Below, one piece after another: positions 1 through 5,739 of a stretch of DNA of 9,619 nt; within the stretch, counting starts at the first letter, position 1; every line of letters starts with the position of its first letter. The position numbers were made by a program, and so were the translations under genes. Below the pieces are notes generated by a model. It was not told the origin of the DNA. It did no database searches and was given only the letters and a program-made list of their open reading frames with translations. The stretch comes from Pseudonocardia mahuensis (GTDB lineage: Bacteria; Actinomycetota; Actinomycetes; Mycobacteriales; Pseudonocardiaceae). Where the stretch lies: NCBI RefSeq assembly GCF_018531475.1, contig NZ_JAHDTG010000140.1:1-9619 (forward strand), given 5' to 3'.

Positions 1-6
1 CCCACC

Positions 7-62
7 GCAGCCCTTGTGTTGATCTTCTTCCTTCGACAGAAGCATGATCAACCAAGGGCTGC
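7..62. repeat. Large imperfect inverted repeat at left edge
   Basis: Arms GCAGCCCTTG (7-16) and CAAGGGCTGC (53-62) are perfectly complementary. After one bulged T at 17 they continue as GTTGATC (18-24) pairing with GATCAAC (46-52), giving a 17-bp stem around a 21-nt loop. The segment CATGATCAACC (43-53) is repeated directly at 66-76. No T-run follows on either strand. It could be a terminator of a gene outside the window or part of a mobile-element end. Its position beside a transposase remnant favours the second, but this is inference. Confidence 0.6.
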
Positions 63-221
63 ACTCATGATCAACCGGGGTCGACCGCGACAACAGCGCT
101 GGCGGCACAGAGGTTAAAGATCAAGCTCAGCTGCGGAACGCAGGCTTCGGTGCGCTCGAGACGGCCCGTCGGGAGTTCAGCGAGGTCGTGAATGACGGCC
201 ACATCGGGAGACCCCCAGTTC

Positions 222-500
222 ACTACCCGGGTCGTGTCGATGGCGACGCCGCCGTCTTGGTCGGCGGGTCCGCTACTCTGTACCACATCAGCTGGCCGAC
301 ACCCGGGTCTGGTCCGGTTCCGCGGCGGCGAGCTGATCGTCACCGCGGGCGGCCACACCGGTCCGGCCGATGTGCCCGTCATCTCCGCTCGACCCGGACC
401 GCCCGGTGATCCTCGAGGAGCATTACCCGCCACCCGCCGAGGCCGCCGTCGCCGGCGGCGACTCGCTCGTGGAACGAGGGTCTCGCACTTGGTTCGGTTG
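222..500 (+). pseudogene. istA: IS21-family IstA transposase, C-terminal remnant, frame-broken
   Basis: Successive reading frames on the plus strand give pieces that join into a typical IstA C-terminal region. They are TRVVS (225-239), VDGDAAVLVGG (236-268), RYSVPHQLADTRVW (271-312), VRFRGGELIVTAGGHTGPAD (312-371), ARHLRST (374-394) and PDRPVILEEHYPPPAEAA (394-447). A weaker match, GSRTW, ends near 490. From memory of the family, IstA proteins that end in a beta-rich domain carry a 'RYS-P ... VW-R--G-ELVIVA ... IARH--STPG-P-I-EEHYP' pattern, and this order is preserved. At least five frame breaks occur within about 170 bases, and each is explained by one missing base in a G or C run. The N-terminal HTH and DDE catalytic parts are not seen, so the copy is a fragment or lies mostly outside the window. 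Family assignment is from recognition, not a search. Confidence 0.62.
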
Positions 501-553
501 CCCGCTACGCCTCCTTCACCAGGATCTCGGCGGGAATCAGCAACCCCTCCGGC

Positions 554-1675
554 TCACGCGTCGAAGTCGACGACGACCCGGGCGGCAATCGGGTGTGCCT
601 GGCATGCGAGGACATACCCTTGCTCGATCTCGGCCCGGTCGAGGGCGGAGCACCGATCCATCTCGACCTGCCCTTCGACGACCTTGACACGGCATGTTGC
701 GCACACACCGTCCGAACAGGAGTACGGAATGTCGTAACCCAACGGGAGCGCGGCGGCCAGGATCGTCGGGCCATGCGATGACAACTCCAGACGTAACTCC
801 TCACCGTCCATGCGGAGAGTCACCTCGCTGTGCACCAGGGGCCGGTCGTGCCCAGGGGCCACGTAGTCGGTGTCGTCGGCCGTGAAGAGCTCGGTGAGGA
901 TCGCCTCCTCATCGACGCCGTGCGCCACCAGAGTGGCGACGATCGATCGCATTAGGCCGGACGGGCCACACATGATCCACCGATCGACGGGGGAAGCACC
1001 GAGCTCGCCGGCCAGCAACGCTCGCACGCTGTCGGGACCCAGCCGGTGCGGGTCTGCCTCAGCGGTGGGCGCCTCTCTGGACCAGTAGTGGCGCACCGAG
1101 AGACGCCCACCGTGAACGCCCTGCAGCTGCTCCAGCTCGTCGAAGAACATCGTCGAATTTCGTGCTCGGTTGGCGTAGAGCAGCGTCACACGGCTGCGCG
1201 GCTCGCCGTCCAGAATGGTGGCGATCATCGAGAGGATCGGGGTGATCCCGCTCCCACCGGCAATGGCGCCGTAGTGCTTCGCCGCCGAGGCATCGAGCTC
1301 CGTGGTGAACCGGCCGGTTGGCGTCAGCACGGCGAGTGTCTCCCCGATTCGTAGCTGCTCGGTCGCGTAGCCCGAGAAGGCGCCGCCGGGGACGCGGCGG
1401 ATGGCGATGCGCAGTCCGTCGCTGCCGGCCGGGGCGCAGATCGAATACGACCGGCGCAGTTCACCGATGCCGTTGTGGTGCACGAGGGTGACGTGCTGGC
1501 CGTGCTTGAAGCGGTAGGCCTCCCGCAGGTGATCCGGAACAGTGAACGCGACCAGAACCGCGTCCTCGGTGAGTGGGCGGATCTCCTCGACCACCAGGGA
1601 ATGCAGGGACGGTCGCCCCCGGCGACGTGCCTGGAAGGCGGCGATCTCGTCCCGGTGTCGTCGGATGAGAGGCAC
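554..1675 (-). CDS. PaaE/KshB-type oxygenase reductase (FAD, NAD, [2Fe-2S])
   Basis: A 373-aa electron-transfer subunit that takes hydride from NAD(P)H through FAD to a plant-type [2Fe-2S] cluster and on to an oxygenase. Residues 22-125 are the FAD-binding barrel with the flavin motif RSYS at 75-78. Residues about 135-260 are the NAD-binding fold with GGSGITP at 140-146. The C-terminal ferredoxin domain has Cys320, Cys325, Cys328 and Cys358 (C-x4-C-x2-C-x29-C). This domain order is that of PaaE, KshB and the reductases of glycine betaine demethylases. The start is GTG at 1675-1673, preceded by AGGAG (1686-1682) at a 6-nt spacing. The gene lies 82 nt after oxygenase A on the same strand and is the only reductase in the window, so it is the likely partner of oxygenase A and possibly also of oxygenase B. 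A strong hairpin sits just before its ribosome binding site and may lower or tune its expression. The reading frame is intact and of normal length for the family. The exact substrate system is not determinable. Confidence 0.93.
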   Translation of the reverse strand: MPLIRRHRDEIAAFQARRRGRPSLHSLVVEEIRPLTEDAVLVAFTVPDHLREAYRFKHGQHVTLVHHNGIGELRRSYSICAPAGSDGLRIAIRRVPGGAFSGYATEQLRIGETLAVLTPTGRFTTELDASAAKHYGAIAGGSGITPILSMIATILDGEPRSRVTLLYANRARNSTMFFDELEQLQGVHGGRLSVRHYWSREAPTAEADPHRLGPDSVRALLAGELGASPVDRWIMCGPSGLMRSIVATLVAHGVDEEAILTELFTADDTDYVAPGHDRPLVHSEVTLRMDGEELRLELSSHGPTILAAALPLGYDIPYSCSDGVCATCRVKVVEGQVEMDRCSALDRAEIEQGYVLACQAHPIAARVVVDFDA

Positions 1676-1681
1676 GTCGAT

Positions 1682-1686
1682 CTCCT
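1682..1686 (-). promoter_or_regulatory. Ribosome binding site that fixes a GTG start
   Basis: AGGAG read on the minus strand lies 6 nt before GTG (1675-1673). It supports this non-ATG start for the reductase. The next structure upstream is the hairpin at 1734-1698, only about 11 nt away. Confidence 0.7.
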
Positions 1687-1697
1687 CGTCAGCGGTG

Positions 1698-1734
1698 GCC
1701 GAGACGTCCGCGGCCGAGCCGCGGACGTCTCGGC
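1698..1734 (-). promoter_or_regulatory. Perfect 17-bp hairpin between oxygenase A and reductase
   Basis: Bases 1698-1714 and 1718-1734 are exact reverse complements (arm GCCGAGACGTCCGCGGC) around a 3-nt loop. In the leftward transcript it begins 23 nt after the oxygenase A stop codon and ends 11 nt before the reductase ribosome binding site. There is no U-run, so it is either a U-less actinobacterial terminator or attenuator, or a processing and stability element that sets more oxygenase than reductase. Being fully symmetrical, it could also be a protein-binding site, but its place inside an operon makes an RNA role more likely. Confidence 0.8.
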
Positions 1735-1757
1735 GATGCGTTTGTCAGGGATGCGAA

Positions 1758-3029
1758 CTAGACGTCCACTCCTGCCAGGCGCTTGGCCATGTACTTCTGG
1801 AACGTCCACATCGGCCGCTCGAGGTGCGACAGGGCGCCACCGCGCTGCTTGGCCCGATCCGAACCGAGCATGCTCTGGATGCCAGTCACCATCCGGGCGT
1901 CCTCGAGCTGGATCTGGTGCAGCCACTCCTTCGTCTCGGCCCGGATCTTCTCCAGGTCCGGGTGGTCGAGCCGGGATTCGTGGATACAGACTGCAAGATC
2001 GAACTTGTGCGAGTCCGGACCCGTCGGCCACCACTTGGCGACCAGCAGGACGTCGGGGCCCGGCGAGAACCACATGGTCGGGTAGACGCCGACCAGCAGG
2101 GAGTGCGAGCGCTGGTACGGGGTGAGCCCCTCCAGCGCCGGAAGCACGACGGGCTGGAGGTAATGCCCGTCCTCCTCGCCGATCGCACCCTCGGCGCTGA
2201 CGAACATCCGGTGGTAGTAGAAGTACTCCGAGTCGGTGGTGTCGGCGTCGACCAGATGCGCGGGCCAGAGCGGCTCGATGGACTCCTTGTGCGCCCCCTG
2301 GTGGTGGTAGCACTCCCGGCCGTTGTCCATGGCCAGTTTCCAGGTGGCCGGGACCTCGGGCCAGTCGAGCCGGTCGAGGACTTTCCACTCCTCGAGCCGG
2401 TACGGTGCGAGGACCTCGTCCAGTTCGGTGAAACGCGGCCCGAGCGGCTCCGCGTCGGGATCGAAGTTGACGAACACGAAGCCGTTCCACACCTCGGTCG
2501 CATACGAGGACAGGCTGTAGGAGTCGAGTTCCCGCTCGAACCGCGCGCTCCGGTTCATCAGCGGCGCGCCGGTCATCGCCCCCTCGGTGTCGAACGCCCA
2601 GGAGTGGTAGGGGCATACGAAGGACTCTGCGTGGCCGTGCTCGCGACCTTCCTCGCGGTCCTCGCGGAGGATGTCCATGAAGCGGTGCGGGCAGACCCGG
2701 GAGAACGCCCGGATCTGCATGTCCTTACCACGTACGAGGACGAACGGCTGGCCGACGATCTCCGACGCGTACCAGTCGCCGGGATCGGCCACCTCGTCGG
2801 TCCGGCAGACGTAGAGCCAGTCACGCTTGAAGATGCGCTCGACCTCGAGGTCGTACAACGCGTGGCTCGTGTAGTACTCGGCCGGCAGGGCCTGCGCCTC
2901 CTCCATCGGGCGGGAGGCGTGTTCGACGATGAGGTCGATCAATTCCTGGGCGCTCGCGTTCCCGTTGTGGGAACCGTTGAGACTTCCGTTTCCGTTGCCG
3001 CGCGTGCTGACGAAGTCGCTCACAGCCAT
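1758..3029 (-). CDS. Rieske non-heme iron oxygenase alpha subunit (oxygenase A)
   Basis: A 423-aa catalytic subunit of the ring-hydroxylating/demethylating Rieske oxygenase superfamily. The Rieske [2Fe-2S] site is Cys113-x-His115 and Cys139-x2-His142. The 23 residues between the halves exceed the 16 seen in oxygenase B, the extra part being charged (residues 122-135). The mononuclear iron site is seen in DNGRECYHHQGAH, with His241 and His246 as ligands, and a later EDAR motif supplies Asp376. The bridging acid two before YH is Glu238 instead of the usual Asp; Glu here is known in carnitine oxygenase CntA. Residues 10-26 are a Gly/Asn/Ser-rich low-complexity tail. The ATG at 3029 has AAGGAGG (3043-3037) at 7 nt spacing. 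No beta subunit or separate ferredoxin is encoded nearby. The gene is followed by the reductase and preceded by the permease and a 155-aa protein, so these probably form one operon. The substrate is unknown; a quaternary amine or a non-aromatic compound is as possible as an aromatic one. Confidence 0.93.
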   Translation of the reverse strand: MAVSDFVSTRGNGNGSLNGSHNGNASAQELIDLIVEHASRPMEEAQALPAEYYTSHALYDLEVERIFKRDWLYVCRTDEVADPGDWYASEIVGQPFVLVRGKDMQIRAFSRVCPHRFMDILREDREEGREHGHAESFVCPYHSWAFDTEGAMTGAPLMNRSARFERELDSYSLSSYATEVWNGFVFVNFDPDAEPLGPRFTELDEVLAPYRLEEWKVLDRLDWPEVPATWKLAMDNGRECYHHQGAHKESIEPLWPAHLVDADTTDSEYFYYHRMFVSAEGAIGEEDGHYLQPVVLPALEGLTPYQRSHSLLVGVYPTMWFSPGPDVLLVAKWWPTGPDSHKFDLAVCIHESRLDHPDLEKIRAETKEWLHQIQLEDARMVTGIQSMLGSDRAKQRGGALSHLERPMWTFQKYMAKRLAGVDV

Positions 3030-3096
3030 CGGGTTTCCTCCTTGCGCTGACTGGTCTGTTGGTCGAAATCACGACGTGCGTTCTGTTGGCCGCTGG

Positions 3097-3927
3097 TCAT
3101 CCGACCAGGAGCGCTACTCCAGCGAAAGCTGCGATGACGCCTGCCGCCCGCACCATTCGTAATCTTTCCAAGTGCAGCCACCAGGCGAACATGACGGTGA
3201 ACACGGGGTACAGCGAGGACAGAATGGAGGTGATGCTGAGCATGCCGCTGCTCGCCGCGTGGGCGAATGCGAGGGAGCTCGCCAGATCACCGATCCCGAT
3301 GGCCACCAGCGCAGGGAGAGCCTCCCGTCCTCCGGTGCCGGACAGCCCGCGGACCGCCATGAGTCCGGCACCGGCGACGATCCCGGCGACCACGCGCATG
3401 GTGAAGACGGTCGTCACCGCGCTCCCGGCCGCTCCCAGGGCGGTGAACACCAGAATGAGACCCATCGACACCGCGGCACCGACCGCCATCGCCACCGCCC
3501 GCACCGGCATCCGGCTGCTGCGCAGGCTCGGTCCGGTCGCCAGCACGATGCCGACCATCACGACGGCTGCTCCGCCGTACCGGACGATGCCCAGCGTCCT
3601 CGCCCTGCGCGATCCCCACCGCGACCGGGACCGCCACGCTGGTGGCGACGATGGGAGCGACGATGGCCATCGGTCCGATGGCCAGGGCGCCATACAGCAA
3701 GCCGAGCCCCACAGGCGTCAACACGCCCGCCAGCACGGCCCAGCCGGCGTGGGTCCAAGCCGCCGCCGTCAGCCCGGAGACCAGGACGACGGGCAGAAAC
3801 AACAGCGCCGAGGCGAGTTGCGAGACGCAGATGACCTCGAGCGCCCGTAGCTCTCGACTCACCTTGCCCCCATGAAGTCCGTCCAGCCCCAAATAACTGC
3901 GGCGGACAGGGCAAGGACGTAGGTCAT
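3097..3927 (-). pseudogene. EamA/DMT-type permease, disrupted by two frame changes
   Basis: Joined across two breaks, the product is about 276 aa with roughly ten hydrophobic segments in two EamA repeats. It begins MTYVLALSAAVIWGWTDFMG and ends in FAGVALLVG. Family members are drug/metabolite exporters of the inner membrane, here perhaps moving a pathway substrate or product. The first frame (3927-3868) hits TGA at 3861-3859. The homology continues one frame over with GKVSRELRALEV, and one extra base in the C5 run at 3867-3871 would repair it. The second change lies near 3590-3600, where VAVPVAVGIAQGE (other frame) passes to TLGIVRYGGAAVV; it needs one base removed or two added. First and last segments share a frame. 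A weak AGGAGAG (3947-3941) lies 13 nt before the ATG. It sits 68 nt before oxygenase A in the same direction. It is either a genuine pseudogene or an intact gene with sequence errors; conservation of the protein sequence on both sides of each break favours recent loss or error. Confidence 0.78.
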
Positions 3928-3947
3928 TGCAGAGATCGGTCTCTCCT

Positions 3948-4015
3948 GCGAGCGATCCGGAAACAGCGCATCGGCGTTCGAGATCGCTGCACAGCGCTGC
4001 TCGCGAGCGATCCGG
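3948..4015. repeat. Direct and inverted repeats between unknown gene and permease
   Basis: GCGAGCGATCCGG occurs at 3948-3960 and again at 4003-4015. In addition GATCGCT (3983-3989) is complementary to AGCGATC (4007-4013), enclosing the small palindrome CAGCGCTG (3992-3999). The element lies just after the stop of the 155-aa gene at 4020. It could be a weak terminator or processing signal, or only a small duplication. Confidence 0.45.
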
Positions 4016-4019
4016 GCGG

Positions 4020-4487
4020 CTACTGGGACAGTCCGGGCACGTCGATGTCGCCGGCGCCCTCGATGAAGCCGATGAAGCGGACCGGCCCCCTCGGGGGAAG
4101 CTTCATGGTGAGGTCGTCCGCCAGGTAGGTCAGAAGCATCTCGAGCTTGCCGTTCGTGCCCTTCCATTTGCCGGTACCCGAGGCGAAGCTCCACGTTCCG
4201 CGGTCGGCGCCGTCACTGCGGTACCAGTCGGTGCGACCACGCAGCACATCCCCGTCGGCGTCCTGGAACTCCAGGGCCCCGAATCCGGATGGGACCTCCC
4301 CGTCATTGTCCATCTCGTCGACACCGACGATGCGCATCTTGAGATAGTGCGCCCGGCCGTCCGCAAAAGCGAAGCGAGCCATGAAAATACCCTGGTACGA
4401 GCCCTGGAGCATCGACTCGTCGACCCGCACCGGAGTGCTCCAGTCAGCGTTACCGCCGGCAGTGATCTCCACCCGCTGCGTTGCCAT
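4020..4487 (-). CDS. 155-aa protein of unknown function, copy A, paired with Rieske oxygenase
   Basis: I do not recognise a named family. The start is the ATG at 4487, giving MATQRVEITAGGNADW, preceded by AAGGAG (4499-4494) at 6 nt. The frame stays open 156 nt further upstream but without a better start. The protein is 155 aa, soluble, without a signal peptide, membrane segment or cysteine motif. It has alternating polar and hydrophobic stretches typical of beta strands. Conserved-looking blocks are GVDEMDNDGEVPSGFG (near residue 55), FQDADGD, DWY, SGTGKW (near 103) and GFIEGAGDI near the C-terminus. SGTGKW followed by a glycine recalls small beta-barrel families such as allene-oxide-cyclase-like or DUF3224-like proteins, but this is only resemblance. 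It is paralogous to the protein at 8570-9037 and has exactly the same length. It is the first gene of the leftward operon with permease, oxygenase A and reductase. A role as accessory subunit, substrate carrier or product isomerase/cyclase for the oxygenase is inference. Confidence 0.85.
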   Translation of the reverse strand: MATQRVEITAGGNADWSTPVRVDESMLQGSYQGIFMARFAFADGRAHYLKMRIVGVDEMDNDGEVPSGFGALEFQDADGDVLRGRTDWYRSDGADRGTWSFASGTGKWKGTNGKLEMLLTYLADDLTMKLPPRGPVRFIGFIEGAGDIDVPGLSQ

Positions 4488-4685
4488 GCATCTCTCCTTC
4501 AGGAATCGCTTCAGGACGCGGCATTTGTTGCACACTGTGGAGGGGCGGGCAATTGGCCGATCGGCCGTGCCCGTGGCGGTCGCCGAGGACATTGGCCGAA
4601 CGGCCAATTGCTGACGCCGGTCGGCCGTGCGAGGTTCCCTCAACGGTGTCGACCGTCACTCCCCCGACCGAAGGAGCTACGCGGG
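4488..4685. promoter_or_regulatory. Divergent control region with two palindromic operator-like sites
   Basis: This 198-bp gap separates the leftward operon from the dehydrogenase. Site 2 (4591-4608) is ATTGGCC-GAAC-GGCCAAT, a 7-bp perfect inverted repeat with a 4-bp centre. Site 1 (4552-4566) is ATTGGCCGATCGGCC, which matches site 2 in its first 15 bases except one and contains the 12-bp palindrome GGCCGATCGGCC. TCGGCCGTGC, the right half of site 1 (4561-4570), recurs at 4621-4630. Sites 1 and 2 are 39 bp apart. Such repeats are typical binding sites of a dimeric regulator, and both promoters would be in reach. The LuxR protein at 5740 is the only local candidate, but any TetR or other regulator could fit. 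I could not define -35/-10 boxes with confidence. Confidence 0.68.
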
Positions 4686-5717
4686 ATGAAGGCAGTGCGG
4701 GTGCACGGGTACAAGCAGGAGCCCTCGGTCGACGAGGTCGAGCAGCCGGATCTGCAGGGGGACGACGACGTCCTGATCCGGGTCGGCGGTGCCGGCGTCT
4801 GCCGCACCGATCTGCACGTCATCGACGGCTGGTTCGCCGATGTGATGCCTGTCGAACCGCCGTTCATCCTCGGGCACGAGACGGCCGGCTGGGTCGAGGC
4901 GACGGGCAGGAATGTCAGGAACATGGCAGTCGGAGATCCGGTGATCGTGCACCCGCTGCGCACCTGCGGGACGTGCTGGGGATGCCGGCGCGGCGAGGAT
5001 ATGTACTGCACCGCATCCAGCTTCCCCGGGGTGAACGCCGACGGCGGCTACGCGGAGTACTTGCGGGTCCCGGCGCGGTCGCTGATCGTCCTGCCGGCTG
5101 AGGTGCATCCGGCTGCGGTGGCACCCCATGCCGATGCCGGCCTGACCGCTTACCGCGCGGTGCGCAAGGCAGCCGCCATCCTGCAGCCCGGGCAGACCGT
5201 GGCGGTCCTGGGTGTCGGCGGCCTGGGGCACATCGGCATCCAGCTGCTGGCAGCCATGACACCGGCACGCATCGCGGCCGTCGACGCGTCACTGACCGGG
5301 CGGGAGCTTGCCGCGGAGACCGGTGCCGACGACGTCTTCGGGCCCGAAGACGCCGTCGAGGGGATCCTGCGTGCCACCGGAGGTGTACGCGCCGACGTCG
5401 TTCTCGACTTCGTCGGGGAGAACGGGACGCCCGGCGTCGCGATCAACATCGTGCGTCAGGGCGGTACCTACCTCGTGGTCGGCTACGGCGGCGAGCTCGA
5501 CATCCCGACGATGGCGCTCGTCCTCAAAGAGGTGACGATCGCCGGGAATCTCGTCGGCAACCACGGCGATTTCGAAGGGCTGATGGCGCTCGTCAGCGCC
5601 GGCCGGGTGGAACTGCGAACGACGACGTACAGCCTGGACGACGCTCCCCGGGCGCTCGACGATCTCGACAACGGTCGGGTCAAGGGCCGCGCGGTGCTGA
5701 CGCCGAACATGAGCTGA
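4686..5717 (+). CDS. Zinc-dependent medium-chain alcohol dehydrogenase
   Basis: A 343-aa cytoplasmic NAD-type alcohol dehydrogenase of the MDR superfamily. Catalytic zinc ligands are Cys39 (GVCRTDLH), His64-Glu65 (GHE) and probably Asp150 (HADAGLTAY). The structural zinc site is Cys94, Cys97, Cys100 and Cys108 (C-x2-C-x2-C-x7-C). The nucleotide fold shows GVGGLG at 176-181, with Asp200 ending the second strand, which fits NAD preference over NADP. The start is the ATG at 4686 with AAGGAG (4671-4676) 9 nt upstream. The frame is open much further upstream, but that part covers the control region and the opposite gene. The likely job is oxidation of an alcohol made by one of the oxygenases, inferred from position only. 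It is transcribed away from the oxygenase A operon and is followed after 22 nt by the LuxR-type gene, so the two probably share a transcript. The reading frame is intact and of usual length. Confidence 0.93.
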   Translation: MKAVRVHGYKQEPSVDEVEQPDLQGDDDVLIRVGGAGVCRTDLHVIDGWFADVMPVEPPFILGHETAGWVEATGRNVRNMAVGDPVIVHPLRTCGTCWGCRRGEDMYCTASSFPGVNADGGYAEYLRVPARSLIVLPAEVHPAAVAPHADAGLTAYRAVRKAAAILQPGQTVAVLGVGGLGHIGIQLLAAMTPARIAAVDASLTGRELAAETGADDVFGPEDAVEGILRATGGVRADVVLDFVGENGTPGVAINIVRQGGTYLVVGYGGELDIPTMALVLKEVTIAGNLVGNHGDFEGLMALVSAGRVELRTTTYSLDDAPRALDDLDNGRVKGRAVLTPNMS

Positions 5718-5739
5718 GGCCGACGGATTGGGAGTCGTT

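Noticed and set aside
505..553. Possible terminator after the reductase
   Set aside because: No inverted repeat of useful length was found between the reductase stop at 554 and the IstA remnant.
1324..2616. Minus-strand open frame of 430 aa
   Set aside because: It overlaps oxygenase A and the reductase in a shifted frame and is Arg/Pro/Ala-rich with no family features.
1542..3050. Plus-strand open frame of 502 aa
   Set aside because: It lies antisense to oxygenase A, which has full Rieske and iron motifs and a good ribosome binding site. The frame reads as low-information Arg/Val/Asp-rich sequence typical of a high-GC shadow.
3590..3871. Programmed ribosomal frameshifting in the permease
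   Set aside because: There is no slippery heptamer with a downstream structure, and two separate shifts in opposite directions would be needed. Pseudogene or sequence error is simpler.
3927..4685. Upstream extension of the alcohol dehydrogenase frame
   Set aside because: It would add over 250 residues antisense to the 155-aa gene and through the divergent control region. ATG 4686 has a proper ribosome binding site and begins with the normal family N-terminus.
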